Source of the DNA: Pedococcus_A sp963730585
Lineage (GTDB): Bacteria; Actinomycetota; Actinomycetes; Actinomycetales; Dermatophilaceae
DNA length: 64,000 nucleotides
NCBI GenBank assembly: GCA_963730585.1
Contig: CAVSSL010000007.1
Location: forward strand, 1-64,000
Reading direction: 5' to 3'
In this document: positions 52,684-62,243 of the stretch, in pieces
Layout of the letters: every line of letters begins with the position of its first letter
Numbering within the stretch: the first letter of the stretch is position 1
Made by a program: the position numbers and the translations under genes
Notes under the pieces: model-generated
What the model was told of the DNA's origin: nothing
What the model saw: only the letters and a program-made list of their open reading frames with translations
The model's database searches: none

Positions 52684-53583
52684 ATGGGAGCGCAGATGCG
52701 GGTCTACCGCCAGCGCATCCGGTCCGTCCAGGCGACCAAGAAGATCACCCGGGCGATGGAGCTCATCGCCGCATCGCGGGTGGTGAAGGCGCAGCAGCGC
52801 GTCAAGGAGTCCTCCCCGTACGCCCGCGCGATCACGCGTGCGGTGTCGGCCGTGGCCACCTACTCCGATGTCGACCACCCGCTGACCACCGAGCACGACA
52901 ACGTGCGCCGCGCCGCGGTGCTCATCGTCACCTCGGACCGCGGGCTCGCCGGGGCCTACAGCTCCTCGGTCATCAAGGAGAGCGAGCGCCTCATCGGCGA
53001 GCTGCGCGACGAGGGCAAGGAGGTCATCCCCTACCTCGTCGGCCGCAAGGCGGTGGGCTTCTACAAGTTCCGCAAGCGCGACTTCGCCGCCGAGTGGACC
53101 GGCTTCACCGACCAGCCGAACTTCGAGGTGGCCCGGGAGATCGCCGAGCGCGTCGTCCTGGACTTCACCCGCGAGTTCGACGAGGGAGGTGTCGACGAGT
53201 TCCACATCGTCTTCACCCGCTTCGTGAACATGGTGACCCAGGTTCCCGAGGTCATCCGCATGCTGCCCCTCGAGGTCGTCGAGGGCGAGGAGGCCCCGGA
53301 CCCCGACGACGTGCTGCCGCTCTACGAGTTCGAGCCCAGCGCCGAGGACGTCCTCGACGCGCTGCTGCCGAAGTACGTCAGCTCCAGGATCTACAACTGC
53401 CTGCTGCAGGCGGCCGCCTCCGAGCTGGCCTCGCGCCAGAAGGCCATGAAGTCGGCCACGGACAACGCCGAGGAGCTCGTCAAGAAGTACACCCGGCTGG
53501 CCAACCAGGCCCGTCAGGCCGAGATCACCCAAGAGATCAGCGAAATTGTGGGCGGCGCCAGCGCCCTCGCCGACGCCAAGTAA
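52684..53583 (+). CDS. atpG: ATP synthase subunit gamma
   Basis: The 299-residue central stalk starts MGAQMRVYRQRIRSVQATKKITRAMELIAAS and ends in the long C-terminal helix with AMKSATDNAEELVKK, the parts that form the rotating coiled coil. VLIVTSDRGLAGAYSS is the nucleotide-fold core. The ATG at 52684 follows GAGGCGGA. The length is normal. Confidence 0.97.
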   Translation: MGAQMRVYRQRIRSVQATKKITRAMELIAASRVVKAQQRVKESSPYARAITRAVSAVATYSDVDHPLTTEHDNVRRAAVLIVTSDRGLAGAYSSSVIKESERLIGELRDEGKEVIPYLVGRKAVGFYKFRKRDFAAEWTGFTDQPNFEVAREIAERVVLDFTREFDEGGVDEFHIVFTRFVNMVTQVPEVIRMLPLEVVEGEEAPDPDDVLPLYEFEPSAEDVLDALLPKYVSSRIYNCLLQAAASELASRQKAMKSATDNAEELVKKYTRLANQARQAEITQEISEIVGGASALADAK

Positions 53584-53600
53584 GAAGGTAGAGACAACAC

Positions 53601-55058
<1,458 letters not shown>

Positions 55059-55085
55059 GTTCTCCTCTCTCCCAGCACCATCCCC

Positions 55086-55115
55086 GGGGCCGGCTTCCAC
55101 ACGGCGGCCGGCCCC
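55086..55115 (+). terminator. Hairpin after atpD
   Basis: GGGGCCGGC (55086-55094) pairs with GCCGGCCCC (55107-55115), 28 bases after the atpD stop; a GGCATAC motif follows. Confidence 0.5.
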
Positions 55116-55138
55116 GCGGCATACCCGCCCCGCCTCTT

Positions 55139-55213
55139 CCGACTTTGTATGCCGGGGGAGCGGGTTTCGGGGTTCCTCGCCGCCCGGACCGCTCCCGACG
55201 CAGACAAAGTCGG
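55139..55213. repeat. Long two-part inverted repeat between atpD and the PspC gene
   Basis: Outer arms CCGACTTTGT (55139) and ACAAAGTCGG (55204-55213); inner arms GGGAGCGG (55156-55163) and CCGCTCCC (55189-55196). A GTATGCCG motif continues the left outer arm. Confidence 0.6.
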
Positions 55214-55283
55214 GGTGGGGTGGGGGTGCGCTCGGGGGCGACCCTGATGGCGGGAGGTCGCGCGCCGGAGAAGACTGGGGGAC

Positions 55284-55496
55284 ATGAGCCAGATCAAGTC
55301 CAGCTTCGCCCAACAGGGCCTCGTCCGACCGCGTCAGGGACGCGTCATCGCCGGCGTGTGTGCCGGCCTCGGCCGCCGGTTCGGCCTCTCGCCGTGGACC
55401 GCCCGCCTGCTCTTCGTGTTGGTCCTCATGCTGCTGCCCGGCAGCCAGCTGATCATCTACCCCGTGCTGTGGATCCTGATGCCGAACGAGGAGTGA
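55284..55496 (+). CDS. Small PspC-domain membrane protein
   Basis: The 70-residue protein consists of one PspC domain: LVRPRQGRVIAGVCAGLGRRFGLSP, then a hydrophobic segment (ARLLFVLVLMLLPGSQLIIYP) and VLWILMPNEE. PspC proteins sit in the membrane and act in envelope-stress responses. Its place between atpD and atpC, after two hairpins and 91 bases before atpC, is unusual; it probably has its own promoter. Confidence 0.9.
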   Translation: MSQIKSSFAQQGLVRPRQGRVIAGVCAGLGRRFGLSPWTARLLFVLVLMLLPGSQLIIYPVLWILMPNEE

Positions 55497-55587
55497 GGCC
55501 GGTCCCACCCGAGCAGACCGCGTCAGGAGCACCCCCGGTGGGCCGATAGACTGGGCCGGCACCCCCGTCACCACTGGAGGACCCACT

Positions 55588-55857
55588 GTGAGCCAGCTGC
55601 AGGTTGAACTCGTCGCCGCCGACCGCAAGGTCTGGGAAGGCGAGGCCGACATGGTCATCGCCCGCACCGTCGACGGCGACCTGGGCGTCCTGCCGGGGCA
55701 CACCCCGCTGCTCGGCGTCCTCGTCGAGGGCGAGGTCCAGATCCAGACCTCGGGCACCATGCACACCGCGACCATCGACAGCGGCTTCCTCTCCGTCGAC
55801 CGCGACCACGTCATCATCGTTGCGGAGGCGGTAGACGCCTCCAAGATCAGCGCCTAG
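55588..55857 (+). CDS. atpC: ATP synthase subunit epsilon, short form
   Basis: The 89-residue protein starts MSQLQVELVAADRKVWEGEA and keeps the beta-sandwich (GDLGVLPGHTPLLGVL, GFLSVDRDHVIIVAE), but stops where the C-terminal helical hairpin would begin. That hairpin inhibits ATP hydrolysis in many bacteria, so inhibition by it is absent here. GAGGA precedes the GTG start. A TAGACT hexamer about 40 bases upstream could be the -10 of its own promoter. Confidence 0.94.
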   Translation: MSQLQVELVAADRKVWEGEADMVIARTVDGDLGVLPGHTPLLGVLVEGEVQIQTSGTMHTATIDSGFLSVDRDHVIIVAEAVDASKISA

Positions 55858-55871
55858 CCGCGAGCGCGAGC

Positions 55872-56297
55872 ATGTCGCCTCTCGTCACCGCCGAGATCGT
55901 GGCAGGCATGCTCGTGCTGCTCGCGGTGAGCGTGCTGGCGTTCATCTTCATCCGGCGCCGGATGCTCGCCGCGGGCCGACTGCTGATGGTCGCGGCCGTG
56001 CGCAACGCCGGCCACGGCTACCGGCTCGGCCTGCTGCGCTTCGGCGGGAGCCGCTTGGAGTGGTTCTCCCTGGTGGGTCCGTCGATGCGGCCCCGACGCG
56101 AGTGGGAGCGCGTCCGGCTCGAGCTCGAGGCGCCGAGCGCCCCCCGTGAGGTGATCTCCGGCATGCCGGAGGCGGTCGAGGTGACGTGCCACTACGGCAC
56201 CGACACCTTCCAGCTCGCGCTGGCCCCGACGTCCTACACCGCGGTGCGGTCCTGGCTCGAGAGCGCTCCGCCCGGGTTCAACGTCAACGTCGCGTAG
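55872..56297 (+). CDS. DUF2550 family membrane protein
   Basis: The 141-residue protein has one N-terminal helix (IVAGMLVLLAVSVLAFIFIRRR) and a domain of about 110 residues (YRLGLLRFGGSRLEWFSLVG, YGTDTFQLALAPTSYTAVRSWLES). It matches the Rv1312-like DUF2550 family in both position after atpC and sequence pattern. Function unknown. It lies 14 bases after atpC, so it is probably cotranscribed. Confidence 0.88.
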   Translation: MSPLVTAEIVAGMLVLLAVSVLAFIFIRRRMLAAGRLLMVAAVRNAGHGYRLGLLRFGGSRLEWFSLVGPSMRPRREWERVRLELEAPSAPREVISGMPEAVEVTCHYGTDTFQLALAPTSYTAVRSWLESAPPGFNVNVA

Positions 56298-56311
56298 CCG
56301 CCTCCAGCAGC

Positions 56312-56959
56312 TCAGTCCTCCGCAGCAGCGGCGGACTTCTTCTTGTCCGGGGCCGCGGTTCGGCCGCCGCCGGGCTGCCACAGCACGTCGCCGCCGATCG
56401 GCAGGTTGGCCACCCGGGCGAGCACGAACAGCAGGTCCGAGAGCCGGTTGAGGTACTTCGCGGTGAGCACGTTGACGCCGCCCTCGCCCTTGGCGGCGCC
56501 GGGCTCCTGCCCGTAGGCCGCGATGGCTGCCCACGCCTGCCGCTCGGCCCGACGGGCCACCGTGGTCGCGACGTGGAGGTAGGCGGCCCCGGGCGTGCCG
56601 CCGGGCAGGATGAAGGAGCGCAGCTTCTCGAGCTCGTCGAGGTAGCGGTCGCAGTCGGTCTCGAGCTCGTCGACCCACTCCTGCTGCACGCGCAGCGGCG
56701 GGTACTCGTAGGTCTCCTGCAGCGGGGTGCACAGGTCGGCGCCCACGTCGAACAGGTCGTTCTGGATGCGCAGGAGGGTCGCCCGCACGTCCTCCCGCAG
56801 GTCACCCGCGGCGAGCGCGACGCCGATGGCCGCGTTGGCCTCGTTGGCGTCGGCGTAGGCCTGCAGCCGCACGTCGGTCTTGCTCGTCCGGCTCATGTCG
56901 CCGAGGTGGGTCATGCCGTCGTCGCCGGTGCGGGTGTAGATGCGGGTGAGGTTGACCAT
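56312..56959 (-). CDS. Cob(I)yrinic acid a,c-diamide/cobalamin adenosyltransferase, PduO type
   Basis: The 215-residue enzyme reads VNLTRIYTRTGDDGMTHLGDMSR (ATP-binding N-terminus), VGADLCTPL, SFILPGGTPGAAYLHVATTVARRAER and YLNRLSDLLFVLAR, the hallmarks of PduO adenosyltransferases. It transfers the adenosyl group of ATP to cobalamin. It is convergent with the DUF2550 gene (14 bases apart) and divergent from murA, as in mycobacteria. The B12-dependent mutase at 58920 would use its product. A Lys/Ala tail of about 15 residues follows the domain. Confidence 0.94.
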   Translation of the reverse strand: MVNLTRIYTRTGDDGMTHLGDMSRTSKTDVRLQAYADANEANAAIGVALAAGDLREDVRATLLRIQNDLFDVGADLCTPLQETYEYPPLRVQQEWVDELETDCDRYLDELEKLRSFILPGGTPGAAYLHVATTVARRAERQAWAAIAAYGQEPGAAKGEGGVNVLTAKYLNRLSDLLFVLARVANLPIGGDVLWQPGGGRTAAPDKKKSAAAAED

Positions 56960-57024
56960 GGCGACAGCCTCTCAGATGCCGGATGGGGGCGGCCCGGGGG
57001 ACGGTGTTCCCCGCCCGGCGTCGC

Positions 57025-57030
57025 TAGGCT
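57025..57030 (+). promoter_or_regulatory. -10 element TAGGCT for murA
   Basis: TAGGCT lies 6 bases before the murA ATG at 57037. Confidence 0.5.
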
Positions 57031-57036
57031 GCACGG

Positions 57037-58320
57037 ATGGCTGAGAGGTTCCGGGTCGTCGGTGGCACCGCCCTGCGCGGTGAGGTCAGGGTCGCTGGCG
57101 CGAAGAACAGCGCCCTGAAGCTGATGGCCGTCGCCCTGCTCGCGCGCGGTCGCACCCGGCTGACGAACGTCCCGGCGATCCTCGACGTGACGATCATGGC
57201 CGAGCTCCTGCGCCGGCTCGGCTGCACCGTCGACTACGACCCCGACGCCGGGGTCGCCGACATCGACGTGCCCGACGAGATCGGCCACCGCGCCGACTAC
57301 GACCTCGTCCGCGCCCTCCGGGCCTCCACCGCGGTGCTCGGGCCCCTCGTCGCCCGCTGCGGCGCCGCCGACGTGGCCATCCCCGGCGGCGACGCCATCG
57401 GGTCGCGGGGGCTCGACCTGCATGCGGCCGGGCTGGAGGCGCTCGGCGCCAAGGTGCACGTCGACCACGGCTTCCTGGTCGCCGAGGCGCCCTCCGGGCT
57501 CCGCGGTGCCGAGATCCGCCTCGACTTCCCCAGTGTGGGGGCCACCGAGAACGTGCTGACGGCCGCCGTCCTGGCGCACGGCACCACCCGCCTCGAGAAC
57601 GCCGCCCGTGAGCCGGAGATCGTCGACATCGCCGCGCTGCTGGTCGAGATGGGTGCCCGGATCACCGGCGCCGGCACCTCGGTCATCGTGGTGGAGGGCG
57701 TCGACCGGCTCGAGCCCGTCGAGCACGCCGTCGTGCCCGACCGGATCGCCGCCGGCACCTGGGCCTTCGCGGCCGCCGCGACCCGTGGCGACGTCGAGGT
57801 CGTTGGCGGGGTCGCCGACCACCTCACCGCCGCGCTGGCGCTGGTGGAGGAGAGCGGCTCGACCGTGACGCGCACCGACCGCGGCTTCCGCGTCGACTCC
57901 GGTGGGCGGCGGCCACGGGCATTCGACGTGGCGACCCTGCCCTACCCGGGGTTCCCCACGGACCTGCAGCCGTTCGCCATCGCCTGCAACGCGGTGGCCG
58001 ACGGCTCGGCCATGATCACCGAGAACCTGTTCGAGGCCCGCTTCCGCACGGTGCAGGAGCTCAGCCGGCTCGGCGCCGAGACCCGCATCGACGGCCACCA
58101 CGTGATGGTGCACGGCGTCGAGCGGCTCTCCGGGGCACCGGTGGAGGCCAGCGACATCCGCGCGGGGGCCGCCCTCGTCATCGCCGGGCTGGTCGCCGAG
58201 GGCGTCACGACCGTCAGCGGCGCCTCGCACATCGACCGCGGGTACGCCCACTTCGCCGAGGACCTGCGCGGGCTCGGGGCCGACGTCACGCGCGAGCCCG
58301 ACGAGGAGTTCGTCTTCTAG
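57037..58320 (+). CDS. murA: UDP-N-acetylglucosamine 1-carboxyvinyltransferase
   Basis: The 427-residue enzyme adds enolpyruvate to UDP-GlcNAc, the first committed step of peptidoglycan synthesis. GAKNSALKLMAVALLA (with the catalytic Lys), the flexible loop IPGGDAIGSRGLDLHAAG and LPYPGFPTDLQPF are present. In the loop the usual catalytic Cys is Asp119 (codon 57391-57393), as in Mycobacterium tuberculosis, where it gives intrinsic fosfomycin resistance. Length is normal. Confidence 0.97.
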   Translation: MAERFRVVGGTALRGEVRVAGAKNSALKLMAVALLARGRTRLTNVPAILDVTIMAELLRRLGCTVDYDPDAGVADIDVPDEIGHRADYDLVRALRASTAVLGPLVARCGAADVAIPGGDAIGSRGLDLHAAGLEALGAKVHVDHGFLVAEAPSGLRGAEIRLDFPSVGATENVLTAAVLAHGTTRLENAAREPEIVDIAALLVEMGARITGAGTSVIVVEGVDRLEPVEHAVVPDRIAAGTWAFAAAATRGDVEVVGGVADHLTAALALVEESGSTVTRTDRGFRVDSGGRRPRAFDVATLPYPGFPTDLQPFAIACNAVADGSAMITENLFEARFRTVQELSRLGAETRIDGHHVMVHGVERLSGAPVEASDIRAGAALVIAGLVAEGVTTVSGASHIDRGYAHFAEDLRGLGADVTREPDEEFVF

Positions 58321-58405
58321 CTGCGGGTCCCGGGCCGGGCCAGCCGCCGCCGCGTTGTCCCGTCCCGCACGCCCGCCTGCGGACGGCTGGGTCGGGATGC
58401 TTTAC

Positions 58406-58419
58406 CAGATCTTGATCTG
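58406..58419. promoter_or_regulatory. Palindrome upstream of the STAS gene
   Basis: CAGATCTTGATCTG has perfect 6-base arms around TT, 71 bases before the STAS start. It may be an operator. Confidence 0.35.
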
Positions 58420-58490
58420 TTTCGTGACAACCCCGAGTGCCCCCGAATGCGTATGTGTGAGTGAATAGCGCCACGAACTAGGGGGTTCGG

Positions 58491-58877
58491 ATGACGGTGA
58501 GCAGTGTGGGGGCTCTTCCCATCGAGGTTCGCGAGCACGCCTTGGGGCAGGAGGTGGCCATCAGCGGCCGCATCGACGTCCACACGGTGCCGGACGTGAG
58601 GCTCCTCCTCCACGAGGTGATCGACACGGGGAACGGTGACATCCTCCTGCGCCTCGCCGGGGCCGAGATCGGTGACTCGACGGGCCTCGGGGTCCTGGTC
58701 GAGGCGTTCAACCGGGCTCGCCGGGCCGGCCGCCGCTTCGCGGTGGTCGACATGACGGCGCGCACCGAGCGCCTGTTGCGTGCGTCACGCCTCGACCGTG
58801 CCCTCGTGCACCGCCCTGCGGGGGAACCGGCTCCCGGCGTCCCGGCCGCGGGCACTGTGGCGCCTCTCACCGCCTGA
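58491..58877 (+). CDS. STAS-domain protein, anti-sigma-factor-antagonist type
   Basis: The 128-residue protein has a STAS fold: VAISGRIDVHTVPDVRLLLHEVID, then ILLRLAGAEIGDSTGLGVLVEAF, whose DST contains the Ser normally phosphorylated by an anti-sigma kinase. The Pro/Ala-rich tail is beyond the domain. No kinase or sigma gene adjoins it, so the partner is elsewhere. ATG start with AGGGGG upstream. Confidence 0.9.
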   Translation: MTVSSVGALPIEVREHALGQEVAISGRIDVHTVPDVRLLLHEVIDTGNGDILLRLAGAEIGDSTGLGVLVEAFNRARRAGRRFAVVDMTARTERLLRASRLDRALVHRPAGEPAPGVPAAGTVAPLTA

Positions 58878-58906
58878 ACACCTCCCGGCCCGTGCACGGC
58901 CGCCGG

Positions 58907-58912
58907 TACCTT
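58907..58912 (+). promoter_or_regulatory. -10 element TACCTT for the B12-dependent mutase gene
   Basis: TACCTT lies 7 bases before the ATG at 58920, with no ribosome site. Confidence 0.45.
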
Positions 58913-58919
58913 CCCCCGT

Positions 58920-61025
58920 ATGGCCGAGACCGCGAAGACGCCGACTCCCGCCGCCCGGGCGACCCGCCCCGAGCGCGACCGCCCCTGGGTGATGCGCACG
59001 TATGCCGGCCACACCAGTGCCGCCGCCAGCAACGCGCTGTACCGCCGCAACCTGGCCAAGGGCCAGACCGGTCTCTCCGTCGCCTTCGACCTGCCCACCC
59101 AGACCGGCTACGACCCGGACCACGCCCTCGCCCGCGGTGAGGTCGGCAAGGTGGGCGTGCCGATCTCGCACCTCGGCGACATGCGGGCGCTGTTCGACCA
59201 GATCCCGCTGGCGCAGATGAACACCTCGATGACGATCAACGCGACCGCGATGTGGCTGCTCGCGCTCTACCAGGTGGCGGCCGAGGAGCAGGCGGTCGCG
59301 GCGGGGGAGGACCCGGCCGAGGCGGTGCGCGCGCTCGCCGGCACCACGCAGAACGACATCATCAAGGAGTACCTCTCCCGGGGCACCTACGTCTTCCCGC
59401 CGGCGCCGTCGCTGCGCCTGATCACCGACATGGTGGCCTACACCGTCGCGGAGATCCCCAAGTGGAACCCGACCAACATCTGCAGCTACCACCTGCAGGA
59501 GGCCGGCGCGACGCCCGTGCAGGAGATCGCCTACGCGATGAGCACCGCGATCGCCGTGCTCGACGCGGTGCGCGACTCAGGGCAGGTGCCGCCGGAGCGG
59601 TTCGGCGAGGTGGTCGGCCGCATCTCCTTCTTCGTCAACGCCGGCGTGCGCTTCGTCGAGGAGATGTGCAAGATGCGCGCCTTCGTGCAGCTGTGGGACG
59701 AGCTCACCCGCGAGCGCTACGGCGTGGAGGACGCCAAGCAGCGGCGCTTCCGCTACGGCGTGCAGGTCAACTCGCTCGGCCTCACCGAGGCGCAGCCCGA
59801 GAACAACGTGCAGCGCATCGTCCTCGAGATGCTGGCCGTCACGCTGAGCAAGGACGCCCGGGCCCGCGCGGTGCAGCTCCCGGCGTGGAACGAGGCGCTC
59901 GGGCTGCCCCGGCCGTGGGACCAGCAGTGGTCGCTGCGCATGCAGCAGGTGCTGGCCTACGAGTCCGACCTGCTCGAGTACGACGACCTCTTCGCCGGCT
60001 CGAAGGTCGTCGAGGCCAAGGTCGCCGAGCTGGTCGAGGGCGCCCGGGCCGAGATCGCCCGGGTCCAGGAGATGGGCGGTGCCGTCGCGGCGGTGGAGAG
60101 CGGCTACATGAAGTCGGCGCTCGTGGCCTCGCACGCCCTGCGCCGCCAGCGGATCGAGGCGGGTGAGGACGTCGTCGTCGGCGTGAACCGCTTCGAGACC
60201 ACCGAGCCGAACCCGCTGACCGCCGACCTCGACACCGCCATCCAGACCATCGACCACGACGTCGAGGACAAGGCCGCCGCGGCCGTGCGCCGCTGGCGCG
60301 AGGAGCGTGACGCCGACCAGGCCCGGCGACAGCGAGTGGTCGACGCCCTGGCCCGGCTGCGCGAGGACGCCAGCAGCGGCACCAACCTGATGGACGCCAG
60401 CCTCGAGTGCGCGCGAGCCGGCGTCACCACCGGGGAGTGGGCGGGCACCCTGCGCGAGGTCTTCGGCGAGTACCGCGCCCCCACCGGCGTCTCGGGCTCC
60501 GTCGGCATCACCGGGGAGGCCGCCACCGCCGACTCCGAGCTCGGCCGGGTGCGCGAGCGCGTGCGGGAGACGAGCGAGGAGCTCGGCGAGCGGTTGCGCG
60601 TCCTCGTGGCCAAGCCCGGTCTCGACGGCCACAGCAACGGCGCCGAGCAGGTCGCCGTGCGCGCCCGCGACGCCGGCTTCGAGGTGGTCTACCAGGGCAT
60701 CCGGCTGACCCCCGAGCAGATCGTCGCCGCGGCGGTCGCCGAGGACGTGCACCTCGTCGGCATCTCGATCCTCTCCGGCTCGCACATGGAGCTGGTGCCC
60801 GAGATCCTGCGCGGCCTGCGCGAGGCCGGCGCCGGCGACGTTCCCGTGATCGTGGGCGGCATCATCCCCGACTCCGACGCCAAGGCGCTGCGCGAGCTGG
60901 GCGTGGCCGCGGTGTTCACGCCGAAGGACTTCGGCCTCACCCAGATCATGGGCGAGATGGTCGAGGAGATCCGCCGCTCGCGGGGCCTGACCACCTCGGC
61001 CGACCGAGCTCCCGTCCCGGCCTGA
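58920..61025 (+). CDS. B12-dependent acyl-CoA mutase, probably ethylmalonyl-CoA mutase (MeaA type)
   Basis: The 701-residue single-chain enzyme has the methylmalonyl-CoA-mutase TIM barrel (TGLSVAFDLPTQTGYD, MNTSMTINATAMWLLALYQV, ICSYHLQEAGATPVQE) and a C-terminal B12 domain with KPGLDGHSNGAEQ (DxHxxG) near residue 567. The motif set and length resemble MeaA/ethylmalonyl-CoA mutase more than two-subunit MCM, but I cannot exclude another acyl-CoA mutase. It would rearrange ethylmalonyl-CoA to methylsuccinyl-CoA in the ethylmalonyl-CoA pathway. No crotonyl-CoA reductase is in view. It ends 3 bases from the convergent nagA gene. Confidence 0.85.
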   Translation: MAETAKTPTPAARATRPERDRPWVMRTYAGHTSAAASNALYRRNLAKGQTGLSVAFDLPTQTGYDPDHALARGEVGKVGVPISHLGDMRALFDQIPLAQMNTSMTINATAMWLLALYQVAAEEQAVAAGEDPAEAVRALAGTTQNDIIKEYLSRGTYVFPPAPSLRLITDMVAYTVAEIPKWNPTNICSYHLQEAGATPVQEIAYAMSTAIAVLDAVRDSGQVPPERFGEVVGRISFFVNAGVRFVEEMCKMRAFVQLWDELTRERYGVEDAKQRRFRYGVQVNSLGLTEAQPENNVQRIVLEMLAVTLSKDARARAVQLPAWNEALGLPRPWDQQWSLRMQQVLAYESDLLEYDDLFAGSKVVEAKVAELVEGARAEIARVQEMGGAVAAVESGYMKSALVASHALRRQRIEAGEDVVVGVNRFETTEPNPLTADLDTAIQTIDHDVEDKAAAAVRRWREERDADQARRQRVVDALARLREDASSGTNLMDASLECARAGVTTGEWAGTLREVFGEYRAPTGVSGSVGITGEAATADSELGRVRERVRETSEELGERLRVLVAKPGLDGHSNGAEQVAVRARDAGFEVVYQGIRLTPEQIVAAAVAEDVHLVGISILSGSHMELVPEILRGLREAGAGDVPVIVGGIIPDSDAKALRELGVAAVFTPKDFGLTQIMGEMVEEIRRSRGLTTSADRAPVPA

Positions 61026-61028
61026 TCC

Positions 61029-62243
61029 TCAGAGCCAGGTGCCGCGGCGCATGACCCGCTGCGCCACGAGGGCGTCGTCGACCACGAGCACGTCGGCGCG
61101 GTGACCGGCCGCGAGGGCGCCGACCCCGTCGAGCGCGAGGGCCCGGGCCGGGGTCGTCGACGCGGCGCGCACGGCGTCGGCCAGCGGCACCCCGAGGTCG
61201 GTGACGCACCACCTGACCTGGTCGAGCAGGCACGACACCCCACCGGCCAGGCTGCCGGAGTCGACGAGCCGGACGTCGCGGCCCTGCACCCGCACCTCGA
61301 GCCCACCGAGCGTGTAGTCGCCCTCGGGCAGCCCGGCGGCCGCCATGGAGTCGCTGACGAGCGCGACCTGGTCGGCGCCCACGGTGTCGAAGAGCATCTG
61401 CACGGTGCCGCCGTCGAGGTGCACGCCGTCGGCGATGACCTCCAGCACGGCCTCGCCCCGTCCCGCTGCCGAGAGCGCCGCCGCGACCGGCCCCGGCTGG
61501 CGCGACAGCATCGGCGGCATCCCGTTGAAGACGTGGGTGACGAGGGCCTGCCCGCCGCGCACCGGGTGGTCGACCAGCGCGGCGAGGGCGGCAGCGGTGG
61601 TGCGCACGTCGGCGTCGGTGTGGCCGACTGCCCCGAGGATGCCCAGCCCGGCGAGGACCTCGGGGAGCCGGTCCGCACCGGGCAGCTCGGGCGCCCAGGT
61701 CATCTGGGCGATGACCCCGGGCCCGGCCTCCAGCACCAGGTCGTCGAGCAGCTTGAGGTCGGGCGCGATGAGGGCGGCCGGGTTCTGCGCCCCACAGCGG
61801 ACCGTCGACAGGAACGGCCCCTCGAGGTGTATGCCGGCGAGGTCACCGTCGCGGACCAGCGGCGCGCAGGCGCGCACCCCGGTCAGCAGGCGCTCGGTGG
61901 GTGCCGAGACCAGGGAACCCACGACGGTGGTGCTTCCGGCGCGGTGGTGGTGAGCCGCCGCGGTGCGGGCGCTGCCCGTGTCGGTGCCGAACTCGCCGCC
62001 GCTGCCGCCGTGGCAGTGCAGGTCGACGAGGCCGGGGAGCAGCGTGAGGCCCTCGCGCCAGTCGGCCGGGACCGGGGCCTCCGCGTGCTCGGGCGGCAGG
62101 GAGCCGCGCGCACCGGCATACAGGATGCGGTCGCCGGACACGACGACGGCGCCGTCGGCGATCGTCTCGGAGGGGAGCACCACCGTTCCGGTGAGGAGGG
62201 TGGTGCCGGGCTGTGCGGTCGGCCGGTGCGGCGATGAGGTCAC
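61029..62243 (-). CDS. nagA: N-acetylglucosamine-6-phosphate deacetylase
   Basis: The 404-residue amidohydrolase removes acetate from GlcNAc-6-phosphate. It shows LLPGLVDLHCHGGSGGEF, the metal Glu in HLEGPFL, VGHTDAD, VTHVFNGMPPM and the catalytic Asp in ALVSDSMAAAG. Its start overlaps the stop of the SIS-domain gene by four bases, so the two form a GlcNAc-catabolic operon read leftwards, opposite the sugar-binding protein gene. Confidence 0.94.
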   Translation of the reverse strand: MTSSPHRPTAQPGTTLLTGTVVLPSETIADGAVVVSGDRILYAGARGSLPPEHAEAPVPADWREGLTLLPGLVDLHCHGGSGGEFGTDTGSARTAAAHHHRAGSTTVVGSLVSAPTERLLTGVRACAPLVRDGDLAGIHLEGPFLSTVRCGAQNPAALIAPDLKLLDDLVLEAGPGVIAQMTWAPELPGADRLPEVLAGLGILGAVGHTDADVRTTAAALAALVDHPVRGGQALVTHVFNGMPPMLSRQPGPVAAALSAAGRGEAVLEVIADGVHLDGGTVQMLFDTVGADQVALVSDSMAAAGLPEGDYTLGGLEVRVQGRDVRLVDSGSLAGGVSCLLDQVRWCVTDLGVPLADAVRAASTTPARALALDGVGALAAGHRADVLVVDDALVAQRVMRRGTWL

